Source: Bacteroidota bacterium
GTDB taxonomy: Bacteria > Bacteroidota > Bacteroidia > B-17B0 > Aurantibacillaceae
Assembly (NCBI GenBank): GCA_030681615.1
Contig: JAUXSA010000096.1
Location: forward strand, 1 to 55,862
Length of the DNA stretch: 55,862 nt
Direction of reading: 5' to 3'
Shown here: one piece after another, positions 43,401 through 51,603 of the stretch
Layout: each line of letters opens with the position of its first letter
Numbering within the stretch: position 1 is the first letter of the stretch
Notes under the pieces: model-generated
What the model was told of the DNA's origin: nothing
Databases searched by the model: none
Seen by the model: the letters and a program-made list of their open reading frames with translations, nothing else
Program-made: the position numbers and the translations under genes

Positions 43401-43462
43401 AGCACCGCAATACAAAGAAACGATTTGAGGCTGATGCGATATTTTAAACTTTTAATTTGCAC
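40427..43462 (-). CDS. Two-component propeller sensor histidine kinase
   Basis: 1011 residues. A signal or anchor segment at 12-30; a large periplasmic region to about 690 with repeated beta-propeller blades (WIASLNGLIEYDG, LWFGSAYNGIYEYN and FAGTTSGISALN are typical); a Y_Y_Y domain about 695-765; membrane helix near 775-795; HisKA_3 dimerisation domain with phospho-His H820 in RDLHDDMGSTLSTI; HATPase about 905-1008 (NNAAKYA, DNGTGFD, GNGLTNMRKRA). This is the non-hybrid version of the propeller kinases with which Bacteroidota often sense polysaccharides or other external cues. Partner: the LuxR regulator overlapping it. No SusCD or enzyme genes lie nearby to reveal the signal. Confidence 0.93.
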   Translation of the reverse strand: MQIKSLKYRISLKSFLCIAVLSFSFISRSQINNLQLTPFSASRNSGVKYPMDILIDNNYKYWIASLNGLIEYDGNKLKTHHIPSYQKGVFGSDYIDRILFENDSTLWLNHISGVSKFNINTKKFELIKIPQASPTAYLNFIYNFKDSEGNLFFISNELKVLFYDKISNSIKTYDRFNHDSLGFVFKITEIESNNYLLHTRKGFYIYDKIKKRFLNPLEVPNNYQWILNREFKAGVNDYVRIGNDHFVSTFIKEKQQNVILKYNSLNKTSTLLSVRSNKGRLLFKDSFDRLWLYGFGDIAELYDPKTDKLIKLKATGSVNRSEYTLCYKVFEDHENNIWLCTNAGLLTFNLYQNDFEVISKDLPSSIFGEIEQINNDVLWFGSAYNGIYEYNYKTKRFKNYNFLKETGSPEYNDIWQLYKDKKSINIWIIHTKGRLSRYNFTEDKFYHYNDTIFDNQQISIAEDKNGNVFFVTEKGKLIKYNPIIDNFETILSINTLKGINRNIEVNDIVFVDANTFVIGTSGDGLIKIDHKTRSYIKITAVQKDPGALRSNIINILKTFDDEYIFAGTTSGISALNIKTNELEIFSYNEDFNLGFVYDITKDQKGNIIFIGGNELYMMNWKTKEIIDLGEKSNIFRTSCTNVYFSIKLNKLYVLSEESIYEVTLNNEVTKPKIIPVIYSLETYGKSYPIINRDEISLDKNSSSFRINFGSSTYKFKDDLEYFYNFNNEGWEPIATQEISFSNLTGGDYEFKLKVVYKGNRAVFSEKKLNIHLSKKFHQTVWFYLFIVIFVLSVFYIFYRVRLNQLLSIERVRLELSRDLHDDMGSTLSTINILSTMALRKIDQDTIATKDYLQKTSKYCLKMMDSMDDIVWSLNPANDKMQKIIYRMREFASTLLEPRNIKFVFSIDEKVNNYVLHMAIRRDFFLVFKEALNNAAKYAQCSNVTVEIEVIANNLILTISDNGTGFDTKTFNDGNGLTNMRKRAELLKGHLSIQSEKDTGTTVSLTINLKKL

Positions 43463-43589
43463 CGATTTTTAATTGGTTAAATTTAAATAAATAAATAAAT
43501 ATAAAAATTATAATGAAAATGCGTTCATGTATTAATTACAAAATCATTTTTACTTTTCATTAGCTTATATACTTTCAAAAAAATACTAT

Positions 43590-43976
43590 TTAAATTATGA
43601 ATTTATTTACTGAAACAAATTCTTCACCAATTATTTTAAAGGCGTAAGATCCCTTAGGAAAATCTTTGAGGGCAATTTTCGTAATATTTTTTGTTATTAC
43701 ACCACCACCCAAAACGCTTCCCTTTGAATCTAGAATTAAGTAATCAAGTTTATCTATTAGGTTATGTGCGTTAACCGATACCAGTTGTATATTATCAATC
43801 AAAATATATTCAATCTCGCATTTTGGTGTTTCGTGTATCATCCTGCTTCCTGAGTTAAAATTAGTATAAGCAAATTCACTTTTTGAAGAACTAAGAGATA
43901 AGCCTTTAAGGCAAAACATACTTGCCATTAATATAAGGCAGTATTTTTTTAATAATTCGTTATTAATTGTTTTCAT
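43590..43976 (-). CDS. Small exported protein with T9SS-like C-terminus
   Basis: 128 residues. Hydrophobic segment 10-27 (KYCLILMASMFCLKGLSL) acts as signal peptide. The last 75 residues have the beta-strand pattern of a T9SS type A sorting domain (LDYLILDSKGSVLGGGVITK, then KDFPKGSYAFKI, ending VSVNKFII), but lack the usual PNP motif at its start. Little mature sequence remains besides this domain, so it is either a very small cargo or a stand-alone sorting-domain-like protein. It lies upstream of the propeller kinase on the same strand, 127 bases away. Confidence 0.55.
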   Translation of the reverse strand: MKTINNELLKKYCLILMASMFCLKGLSLSSSKSEFAYTNFNSGSRMIHETPKCEIEYILIDNIQLVSVNAHNLIDKLDYLILDSKGSVLGGGVITKNITKIALKDFPKGSYAFKIIGEEFVSVNKFII

Positions 43977-44108
43977 TTTTCTTTTTTTTATACAAAGTTA
44001 GTTGGTTTAATCACTAGTAATAATCACATGTTAATGTGAATTTTTTTTTGGAAGATATTTACAGGAATCCCTCGTAATGGTTTTAAAATATAATATGGTT
44101 TTTTTAAT

Positions 44109-44146
44109 ACAAAAGCAGTGCCGTTATTTTAACAGCACTGCTTTGA
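44109..44146 (-). terminator. Intrinsic terminator of the T9SS cargo gene
   Basis: AAAGCAGTGC and GCACTGCTTT form a 10-pair stem extended by GTTA/TAAC after a mismatch. On the minus strand it is followed by TGTATTAAAAAAACC; it lies 22 bases after the stop of the gene at 44168. Confidence 0.75.
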
Positions 44147-44167
44147 TCGTTTAGCAGGCAATTCCAA

Positions 44168-45559
44168 CTAATTTTTTATCACTTTTTTTGTAACACTGTT
44201 TTCTCCATTTACTATCTTAATTAAATAGATCCCAGGTTTTAAATTGGAAGCATCTATTCTAACTGATCTTATTCCTGATACTTCGCCATTTGCAATAATA
44301 GAACCAATCGAAGTTAAAATGTAGTACTCACATGTTTCTCCGTAATTATTATCTAATATTAACTCCGTATTGAACGGATTAGGATATGCATTTACTGATA
44401 TCTGTTCCAGCGCTTTTTGCTTTATATCTGTGCAGATTGAAACACCTTGTTGAATATTAACAGAACTGGTGTTTACGCAATTAGCGTTTGCGCCAATTAC
44501 GCTATATACAGTTGATGTGGACGGTGCCACAACAATGCTGTTTGAATTCGCGCCGTTTGACCATGTATAAGATGTTGCACCACTAACGGTTAATGTAACA
44601 TTTTGTCCTGCGCAAATGAGCGAATTAGTTTGTGTTGTGCTTAGGGTTGGTTGGGCGCATACGCTTGGAGACCATTGATAAGTTAAGCCAAGAACAGGAA
44701 TGATGGATGGACTAAATTCGCAATTGTCAGTTATTAATGTTGAAGAAATCGAAGTTGCCCACGAGAGATTAGAGTCCACGAAGCGTGAGTTGAAATCGCT
44801 GGCATTAGACCCTTTCAGTCCAACTTCAGAAGTTGTAGTTGCTAAGCCAGGAAGCATACTACCGTAAACAAACTCAATATTGTTGGATGATTCATATAAC
44901 CTGATCTTGAAATTAATGCTTTCATCGTAAATGGTAAATCTTGAAATATTGCGATATTCGAATTCACAAACTCGGTTCGGGCTTAACCCAAAAATATTTT
45001 GTTTAATAGATCCATTTGTAATAAAAATATCACTACCTGTATTTGTATTTATTGCATTTATACTAACAACAAGGTCGTTACCATTTATAGATTGAATCAC
45101 TGGATTTTGGCCCCCAAAATCATTCATAAAATCGAAGATAGAGTCACCAATCTGAATATTTGATGTTGAGGAAACGTTGGTTATAGTATTACTCCCCGTT
45201 GAGATATTTCCTGTTATAACCTTCCCTGTCCAAAGATCTTGAGCAAATGGGGCTATGATATCTTGTGGCAATGTGGATATTGGATTGTATGAATTTACTT
45301 GTTGGCTACCAAAACTAATAAATCCGTTTGACGATACATTTACCGTATTATAACTACTTCCGTTGAAAGTGAACATAAAAGGTATAGCAACTTGATTAAT
45401 ATCATCATCCTGAATGTTGCTTCCTATTAATGTTCCTGTGTTGATGGGGCCATAAGAGCCTAAAGTTTGAGTAAAGCTGTAATTGCTTACTTGTGCGTTG
45501 TTTTTATTAGCGAGCAAGCTCAATGCTAATGTAAATAGAGTGATTAATTTTGTTTTCAT
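44168..45559 (-). CDS. T9SS-exported protein
   Basis: 463 residues from the ATG at 45559 (MKTKLITLFTLALSLLANKN, signal peptide ending NNAQ); a TTG 18 bases upstream is less likely. Residues 25-290 are a Ser/Thr/Asn-rich beta domain (NVSSNGFISFGSQQ; GLKGSNASDFNSRFV) seen in several surface proteins of the phylum. Then one Ig-like unit (VSGATSYTWSNGANSNSIVV) closely similar to those in the 23819-25816 protein. The last 80 residues are a type A sorting domain (NAYPNPFNTELIL, LKPGIYLIKI, ending VTKKVIKN). Secreted through the outer membrane by T9SS. Function unknown. Confidence 0.88.
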   Translation of the reverse strand: MKTKLITLFTLALSLLANKNNAQVSNYSFTQTLGSYGPINTGTLIGSNIQDDDINQVAIPFMFTFNGSSYNTVNVSSNGFISFGSQQVNSYNPISTLPQDIIAPFAQDLWTGKVITGNISTGSNTITNVSSTSNIQIGDSIFDFMNDFGGQNPVIQSINGNDLVVSINAINTNTGSDIFITNGSIKQNIFGLSPNRVCEFEYRNISRFTIYDESINFKIRLYESSNNIEFVYGSMLPGLATTTSEVGLKGSNASDFNSRFVDSNLSWATSISSTLITDNCEFSPSIIPVLGLTYQWSPSVCAQPTLSTTQTNSLICAGQNVTLTVSGATSYTWSNGANSNSIVVAPSTSTVYSVIGANANCVNTSSVNIQQGVSICTDIKQKALEQISVNAYPNPFNTELILDNNYGETCEYYILTSIGSIIANGEVSGIRSVRIDASNLKPGIYLIKIVNGENSVTKKVIKN

Positions 45560-45806
45560 AATTATTTTTTTTGTCAAAAGTATAACACATAAAAACTACT
45601 CTGTATCGCATAAAGATGTGAAAGTGCTCGTCATAAAAATTAGAATAGACGAAGTGTTGTTTATTTGAGGTACTGCCAAAAAGCTTATTGATTAAATCAT
45701 GGTCATGAAAAAGATGGGCGTCACACTTTGATTTTATCATTTTATGCTTAAATTTTCTTAATCGAAAGACTTTAGGTGGCTAGTAGCTGTCTTTTTTAGG
45801 CTATTT

Positions 45807-45838
45807 ATTGCCCAAATCCATAAAATTACCTATATTTG
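45807..45838 (+). promoter_or_regulatory. Promoter of prs (ATTG-N20-TATATTTG)
   Basis: TATATTTG at 45831-45838 is a full -7 match, with ATTG 20 bases upstream in the -33 position. It ends 14 bases before the prs ATG, so the leader is very short. This supports the ATG at 45853. Confidence 0.7.
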
Positions 45839-45852
45839 CAGTCCTTAAAAAA

Positions 45853-46785
45853 ATGGAATCACAGGTAAAAATATTCTCAGGTATTGCAACAGAGGTCTTG
45901 GCCGGAAAAATAGCTAATTCTTATGGGCAAGCCCTTGGTAAAGTAGAGCACTACCGCTTTAGCGATGGCGAATTACAGGCTTCTTACGAAGAAAGTATTC
46001 GCGGGCAAAGCGTTTTCGTTATACAAAGTACCATGCCACCTGCCGATAATTTAATGGAGATGTTATTGCTTATTGACGCTGCAAAACGCGCCAGTGCAAG
46101 ACACATTGTGGCTGTGATCCCTTATTTTGGATACGCCCGCCAGGATCGTAAAGATAAGCCCCGTGTGGCTATTGGCGCTAAATTGGTGGCCGATATGCTT
46201 GCAGTTGCTGGCGCTACAAGGGTTATGACAATGGACCTTCATGCCGACCAGATCCAGGGCTTTTTTAACGTACCAGTAGATCACCTTTACGCATCAACTA
46301 TTTTCCTTCCTTATATAAAATCTTTAAACCTTGAAAACCTTACCGTTGCTGCCCCTGATATGGGCGGTAGCAAACGTGCCAATGGTTACGCCAAGTTTTT
46401 AAAAGCCGAAATGGTGATTTGCTACAAACAACGTTCTAAAGCGAATGTGGTTGATAGTATGACTGCCATTGGAGATATAGAAGGCAGGAATATTGTGTTG
46501 GTAGATGACTTGGTTGATACAGGCGGAACTCTTTGTAAAGCGGCCGATATGATGATGGAGCGCGGTGCATTAAGCGTAAGAGCTATTTGTACTCATCCTG
46601 TACTTTCGGGTAAAGCTTACGAGAATATTGCCAACTCAAAATTAACAGAATTAATTGTAACAGATACCATTCCTTTAAAACAGGAAAGCGCAAAAATTAA
46701 AGTAATAAGTGTTGCCGATCTTTTTGCAAAAGTGATCAGTAGTGTTCACAATTACGAATCGATAAGCGGAAATTTTATAATGTAA
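45853..46785 (+). CDS. prs: Ribose-phosphate pyrophosphokinase
   Basis: 310 residues, the usual length, from the ATG at 45853 (the open frame extends 45 bases upstream over the promoter). It makes PRPP from ribose 5-phosphate and ATP for nucleotide, His and Trp synthesis. Motifs: FSDGELQ near 35-41, RQDRKDKPR near 98-106 (flexible ATP loop), MDLHADQIQGFF near 130-141 (cation/ATP site) and the PRPP loop VLVDDLVDTGGT near 216-227. Cytoplasmic. The ribosomal protein gene follows 78 bases downstream, an arrangement seen widely (prs-ctc). Confidence 0.97.
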   Translation: MESQVKIFSGIATEVLAGKIANSYGQALGKVEHYRFSDGELQASYEESIRGQSVFVIQSTMPPADNLMEMLLLIDAAKRASARHIVAVIPYFGYARQDRKDKPRVAIGAKLVADMLAVAGATRVMTMDLHADQIQGFFNVPVDHLYASTIFLPYIKSLNLENLTVAAPDMGGSKRANGYAKFLKAEMVICYKQRSKANVVDSMTAIGDIEGRNIVLVDDLVDTGGTLCKAADMMMERGALSVRAICTHPVLSGKAYENIANSKLTELIVTDTIPLKQESAKIKVISVADLFAKVISSVHNYESISGNFIM

Positions 46786-46863
46786 TAACCCGTAAATAAA
46801 TAAACAAGAGCTAAAGATTTTGAAACGGGCAGGATCTTAACTCTAACAAAAAAAAACAAAAAA

Positions 46864-47511
46864 ATGAAAACAGTATCTTTGAGCGGTTCGCTACGTGCGA
46901 ACGTAGGGAAGGTGGATGCTACGGCTGTAAGAGCTAAGGGCCATGTTCCATGTGTAATTTATGGTGGTGGTGAGCAAATTCACTTTAGCGCCGATATTCG
47001 CGATTTTAAAAATATTATCTTCACACCTGAAACAAATTTGGTAGAAGTTAATGTTGACGGTAAAAAATACAATACCATATTACAAGAAGCACAATACCAC
47101 AAAATTAACGACAGGTTAATTCACGCCGATTTTTTATTGGTTACAAATGATAAACCGGTTTCGGTTCATTTACCTGTAAAAGCTATTGGTCAGGCCGAAG
47201 GTGTTAAAGCCGGTGGAAAAATGATCTTAAAATTACGTAAGTTAAAAGTAAGAGGTTTAATTTCTAAATTACCTGAAAGCATTAACCTTAACGTTGATAA
47301 ATTAGTTATTGGTAAATCAATTTCAGTAGGTGATATTAATATTGATGGTATAACTGTGTTACACCCAAAAAATATTTCTGTTATCAGTGTTGAAACTACA
47401 CGTGCTGTGGTTGCTGAAGAGCCTGCAAAAGTTGCTACAACTGCTGCAGCAACTGCAACGCCTGCAGCCGCTGCAAAAACAGCTGCTCCTGCTAAAAAAG
47501 ATAAAAAATAA
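46864..47511 (+). CDS. rplY: 50S ribosomal protein L25 (CTC form)
   Basis: 215 residues: the N-terminal bL25 domain (GSLRANVGK; KGHVPCVIYGGGE; LQEAQYHKINDRLIHADFL) binds 5S rRNA, and the C-terminal CTC domain (HLPVKAIGQAEGVKAGGKMI; ISVGDIN) is present. The last 35 residues are a low-complexity Ala/Thr/Lys tail (VATTAAATATPAAAAKTAAP), common in this phylum. Follows prs by 78 bases and probably shares its promoter. A terminator follows. Confidence 0.96.
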   Translation: MKTVSLSGSLRANVGKVDATAVRAKGHVPCVIYGGGEQIHFSADIRDFKNIIFTPETNLVEVNVDGKKYNTILQEAQYHKINDRLIHADFLLVTNDKPVSVHLPVKAIGQAEGVKAGGKMILKLRKLKVRGLISKLPESINLNVDKLVIGKSISVGDINIDGITVLHPKNISVISVETTRAVVAEEPAKVATTAAATATPAAAAKTAAPAKKDKK

Positions 47512-47528
47512 TCAAAACTTATAATTTT

Positions 47529-47566
47529 AAAAGCCTCATTGTTAATTCAATGGGGCTTTTTCTTTT
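47529..47566 (+). terminator. Intrinsic terminator of the prs-rplY unit
   Basis: AAAAGCC-t-CATTG and CAATG-g-GGCTTTT pair around TTAATT, followed by TTCTTTTTACG. Confidence 0.88.
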
Positions 47567-47675
47567 TACGTTATCCTTAAAGATATTTAATAACCCGGTT
47601 AAAAACATTTTTTTCATCCCAGGTAACTTTTAGCTTTATACCCGTTATTTGTAAGAAGTAATTAAACCCGCCAAA

Positions 47676-47948
47676 ATGAAAAGAACTGTCTTTAGTATTT
47701 TACTTTTTTTATTTGTTTTTTCTTTTAACGAAGTACTGTCGCAAGACATGTTCAAAGAAAAAAGGGAACGCAAACGTGTATGGCGAAAACACCGCACTTC
47801 TAAAGACGCCTATAATCCATATTTAAAGAAAAAAGGCAAAGATAAGCCAAGCGCAAAAGTAAACAGCGGAAACAAAAGGGAAGAAAGGCGGCAAAAAAGA
47901 GAATTTAAAAAACAATTAAAACGAAATAAAAAAAGACTGAATAATTAA
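47676..47948 (+). CDS. Small, highly basic exported protein
   Basis: 90 residues: signal peptide 1-22 (FSILLFLFVFSFNEVLSQ), then a mature part dominated by Lys and Arg (KREERRQKREFKKQLKRNKK) with only one hydrophobic patch (DAYNPYLKKKG). Likely unstructured and able to bind polyanions such as LPS or nucleic acid outside the cytoplasm. I recognise no family. It ends two bases before the convergent gene at 47951, with no room for a terminator in between. Confidence 0.6.
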   Translation: MKRTVFSILLFLFVFSFNEVLSQDMFKEKRERKRVWRKHRTSKDAYNPYLKKKGKDKPSAKVNSGNKREERRQKREFKKQLKRNKKRLNN

Positions 47949-47950
47949 TT

Positions 47951-48610
47951 CTATTTCTTTTTCTTATTACTGAATTTTCCCTTACGCCAGGCATCAATGA
48001 ATTGAGCCCATGCAACAGGATTAAGTAAGGTCATGCTCGGGGCCTGGCCGGTAGTGTATACTTTTGTATAATAAGCCTGCATTACGTATTTATAATTTTC
48101 AGCACCATTTGCGGTTTGATTTCTTTCTAAGTACGTTAAGGCCTCTTTCTGTAGATTTTTATCGGCCCTGTCCATATCCGTATCGCTTAGATCCAATGCT
48201 AAAAATGCTCTTTTAAAATCTTCTTTACTTGGCCAGGGATAAACATCTATTTCTGCTAATTGAAATGTGTCTTTGGTTAAGATCTGAATAGCATAATAAT
48301 ATTTCTGGGTAAGCGTATCTGCAATTTTATAACTTCTTAATTTATGGCTTACCGAGTGAAACTCTAATTCATCGCCGGCATTTACAATAAGGCTAAAAAA
48401 CCCTTGAAAATTACAAATGGTACCGCGGTTGGTGCCTTTTATTAAAATAGAAACAAAGGGAATAGGCGTAAGGCTGTCCTGGTCTAACACCACACCAGAG
48501 AACTGGATCAAAGCAGGATTTTGAGGTTTTGCGGTAACCGTTTGCGCTTTTAAACCACTAAAAGTTACCAAAATTGTTAAAATAAAACCTATAATAATTT
48601 TCATTGCCAT
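47951..48610 (-). CDS. Exported protein with carboxypeptidase-regulatory-like domain
   Basis: 219 residues: signal peptide 1-22 (or from the second ATG at 48604), then a CarboxypepD_reg-like beta-sandwich at about 37-120 (FSGVVLDQDSLTPIPFVSIL, GTNRGTICNFQGFFSLIV, DELEFHSVSHKLRSY). The second half is helical (FKRAFLALDLSDTDMDRADK) and ends in a basic tail. The N-terminal fold is the one found in front of TonB-dependent receptors; here it stands alone. Function unknown; envelope location likely. It diverges from the outer membrane protein gene at 48706. Confidence 0.75.
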   Translation of the reverse strand: MAMKIIIGFILTILVTFSGLKAQTVTAKPQNPALIQFSGVVLDQDSLTPIPFVSILIKGTNRGTICNFQGFFSLIVNAGDELEFHSVSHKLRSYKIADTLTQKYYYAIQILTKDTFQLAEIDVYPWPSKEDFKRAFLALDLSDTDMDRADKNLQKEALTYLERNQTANGAENYKYVMQAYYTKVYTTGQAPSMTLLNPVAWAQFIDAWRKGKFSNKKKK

Positions 48611-48705
48611 AAAATTACCCTTTCTTTTTGATTTTATGTAAGTGGTTTAACAAATTTTACATTTGGCTCGGTTTAAATTATTTTTTGGCTTAACTTTGTA
48701 ATAGT

Positions 48706-49398
48706 ATGCTCAGGCTAATTCTACATATAAGTTTTGCCCTTCTTTTAACACAAGGTGCTTTTTGCCAGGTTAGAACAATTAAACCTGTTAAAACGCATTC
48801 GCGCCAAACAAATCTTGGAATTGGTGGTGGTCTTACAAAAAGCTTTTTATTCTTATCAAGAAATGTTAAGGATAATAATGATGCTTTAGGTTTTCATGGC
48901 TCGCTTATTTATGGCGGCGAAAAAATATTCAGAGGTAATTTAGAGTATACCTACTACAGAAAGATAAATATTGAGCCTACCTGGTACGATATTAAAGCAT
49001 ATACTTTAGAAATGAATATGCAGGCCATTGCAAGGTTCCAAAGAACAAAAACCTATTTTTATCCTTTATTTGGTTTAAGCTATAATTCATTTAAGGGCTT
49101 TTTTACCGGAAAGGATGATTTTTTAAACTTAAGCGACAAATACCAAAAAAACCAAATTGCTAATACCAAATGGGTAGGTTTAAATATTGGTTCAGGCTTT
49201 GAGCAGTATTTTAAACAAGTAAGCATTTATGGCGAATACAAAATGCGCATCGGCAATTCAGGAGAAAGAAAATTAAACATTATGGATGTTTGTTTTACTT
49301 TTGGCGCAAGGTATTACATCAGGGTTCCATCTATTTATAAAATTTTTAGCGGAACAAAGAGTAGATACTTATTAGAATCCAAAGAGCCGGAGGATTAA
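48706..49398 (+). CDS. Predicted outer membrane beta-barrel protein
   Basis: 230 residues: signal peptide 1-20 (LLTQGAFCQ), then alternating strands with aromatic girdles (LGIGGGLTKSFLFLS, FRGNLEYTYYRKI, YFYPLFGLSYNSF, VSIYGEYKMRIG, DVCFTFGARYYIRV) consistent with an 8- to 10-strand barrel. No named family. A TAACTTTG at 48691-48698 fits the -7 consensus but would place transcription almost at the ATG. The antiporter gene starts 9 bases after its stop, so the two are co-transcribed. Confidence 0.65.
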   Translation: MLRLILHISFALLLTQGAFCQVRTIKPVKTHSRQTNLGIGGGLTKSFLFLSRNVKDNNDALGFHGSLIYGGEKIFRGNLEYTYYRKINIEPTWYDIKAYTLEMNMQAIARFQRTKTYFYPLFGLSYNSFKGFFTGKDDFLNLSDKYQKNQIANTKWVGLNIGSGFEQYFKQVSIYGEYKMRIGNSGERKLNIMDVCFTFGARYYIRVPSIYKIFSGTKSRYLLESKEPED

Positions 49399-49407
49399 AA
49401 TACACAT

Positions 49408-51564
49408 ATGAGTACTATTCAAAATTATCTTTTAAACCTTAACCAGTTTTTTAGCCATTACCTGCCTTTAAAAAATTCTGTATTAATTCTTGCCATTACA
49501 TTATTAATAATTTTATTTTCGCCGCTTTTATTTCGCCGCTTTAAGATCCCGGGTATTATTGGTTTAATTTTAGCTGGTGTTGTTATAGGGCCTAATTCAT
49601 TTCACATCATCGAATCTACCAATAGTTTTGAATTGCTTTCAAAAACGGGTCTGCTATATATCATGTTCCTTGCCGGGCTTGAAATTGATATGCAGGAGTT
49701 TAGACAAAACAGGAGTAAAAGTATTGTTTTTGGAGCCTTAACATTTATAATACCTATTACCATCGGTTATTTTGTATGCATTTATGTTTTTCATTTTTCG
49801 TTATGGTCATCAGTGCTTTTAGCAAGTATGTTTAGTACCCACACATTATTAAGCTACCCAATTGTAAGCAATATGGGTATTGTAAAGAACCGCGCTGTAC
49901 AAATTACTTTTGGTGGTACTATCATTACCGATTCAGCGGTGCTTATCCTCTTAGGTATAATAACCAATGTAGTTACCGGCGAAATGAATTCTACTTTTTG
50001 GATCAAAATTATTGTTTCGTTAGGCCTTTTATTTTTCTCAACGCTTTACCTTTTACCAAAGATCAGTCGTTGGTTTTTTAGAAACATTGAAGCCCAGGCA
50101 AGTTCACATTATATTTATGTGCTGGCCGTTGTTTTTATTTCAGGCTTTTTAAGCGAACTAGCAGGTGTTGAACCTATTATTGGTGCCTTTTTAGCGGGCT
50201 TAGGACTAAATAAGGTTATTCCACACAACAGTATTTTAATGAACAGGATCGTATTTATTGGTAATACATTATTTATTCCGTTCTTTTTAATTAGCGCGGG
50301 GATGCTGGTTGATCTTAAATTATTTTTTAAAGGCAGCGAAGCATTGATATTTGCAGGTGTGCTATGTACTGTAGGACTATTTACCAAATATTTAGCTGCA
50401 TGGTTAACCGGCTTTATATATAAATTCAGCAAGCCTGAACGTAATATTATTTTTGGGTTAAGCGTTTCGCACGCTGCAGCAACTTTAGCGATAATAAAAG
50501 TTGGTTTTGATATTGGTTTGTTCGATCAAAATATAATTAACGCCACCATTATTTTAATTTTAATTTCCTGTCTTGTAAGCTCTTTTGTAAGTGAGAAAGC
50601 CGCCAGGAAAATTGCTGTTTTAGAAAAAGATGTAACAAAACGCGCAGGAGATAAGGTAGAGCGGATCTTAATTCCGGTAAGTAATCCCGAGAACATACAA
50701 CGTTTGATCGATTTCGCACTTCTAATTAAAGACCAAAAATCTACAGAGGCCATCTATCCTTTATCGATCGTAGAAGATGATGCTGATGCCGATGAAAAAT
50801 TAAATATTGTAAGAAAAGTAATTGAAGGTGCTGTTGAACAGATCTCAAGCAGTGATAAAAAAGTTGAGGTATTAAAAAAAGTAGACCTAAGTATAGTAGA
50901 TGGGATTATAAGAACATCAAAAGCATATAACATTACTGATATTTTAATTAGTTACAAGGCTCAGCAAGGAGCCTCCAATTTAATTTTTGGTAATATTTCA
51001 GAGAATCTGTTAAGTAAATCAAAACAAGCCGTTATTATTTCAAAAATATTACAGCCATTAAATACGTTTAAACGCATAGTTGTTGTTTTAACTCCCAATG
51101 CTGAATTGGAGAATGGCTTTCTAAGACTGGCAGGAAAATTGAATAGTTTGTTGAAGCAGATCGGTAACGAATCGCAGGTGTATGGTTTTGAAAATACATT
51201 AGATTATTTTTCTGCCGAGATCGGCGATAAGAAAAAAGTGTTCTTTAAATATAATATTATCAGTAATTTTGAAGATTTTGATCACCACAGCAACCCAAAA
51301 GAAGATGATCTTTTTCTTTTAGTAAGCGCAAGAAAACAAACTGTAAGTTATGATTTTCATGTGGACGACATGGCTAAAAATCTGAATAAGAACCATGAGT
51401 TTACCAGCTTTGCCGTCTTCTATCCGGAGATATCAAAAACCTTGCAGGATGGGCGAATAAGTGATATTACCAGCTCTTCGCTTGAGCATAGAATTGAAAA
51501 AGTAAAACACTTTACAGAAAAAATTACAGGTATCTTTAAAAAAGACGAAGACAGCGAAACATAA
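49408..51564 (+). CDS. Kef-type cation:proton antiporter (CPA2) with C-terminal USP-like region
   Basis: 718 residues. Residues 20-395 form 12-13 membrane helices of the Na+/H+ exchanger fold: PGIIGLILAGVVIGPN near 45-60, LLYIMFLAGLEIDM near 82-95, STHTLLSYPIV near 142-152, GTIITDSA near 168-175, and EPIIGAFLAGLGLNK near 254-268. Residues 415-718 are cytoplasmic, with two regions resembling universal stress protein domains (ERILIPVSNPENIQRLIDFA; FKRIVVVLTPNAE). Such antiporters exchange K+ or Na+ for H+. There is no NAD-binding KTN domain, so regulation probably goes through the USP-like part. Operon with the barrel protein upstream and the membrane protein downstream. Confidence 0.92.
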   Translation: MSTIQNYLLNLNQFFSHYLPLKNSVLILAITLLIILFSPLLFRRFKIPGIIGLILAGVVIGPNSFHIIESTNSFELLSKTGLLYIMFLAGLEIDMQEFRQNRSKSIVFGALTFIIPITIGYFVCIYVFHFSLWSSVLLASMFSTHTLLSYPIVSNMGIVKNRAVQITFGGTIITDSAVLILLGIITNVVTGEMNSTFWIKIIVSLGLLFFSTLYLLPKISRWFFRNIEAQASSHYIYVLAVVFISGFLSELAGVEPIIGAFLAGLGLNKVIPHNSILMNRIVFIGNTLFIPFFLISAGMLVDLKLFFKGSEALIFAGVLCTVGLFTKYLAAWLTGFIYKFSKPERNIIFGLSVSHAAATLAIIKVGFDIGLFDQNIINATIILILISCLVSSFVSEKAARKIAVLEKDVTKRAGDKVERILIPVSNPENIQRLIDFALLIKDQKSTEAIYPLSIVEDDADADEKLNIVRKVIEGAVEQISSSDKKVEVLKKVDLSIVDGIIRTSKAYNITDILISYKAQQGASNLIFGNISENLLSKSKQAVIISKILQPLNTFKRIVVVLTPNAELENGFLRLAGKLNSLLKQIGNESQVYGFENTLDYFSAEIGDKKKVFFKYNIISNFEDFDHHSNPKEDDLFLLVSARKQTVSYDFHVDDMAKNLNKNHEFTSFAVFYPEISKTLQDGRISDITSSSLEHRIEKVKHFTEKITGIFKKDEDSET

Positions 51565-51603
51565 TCGGAATTTTGTTGTTTAATTATTAAATTTACATCC
51601 GGC

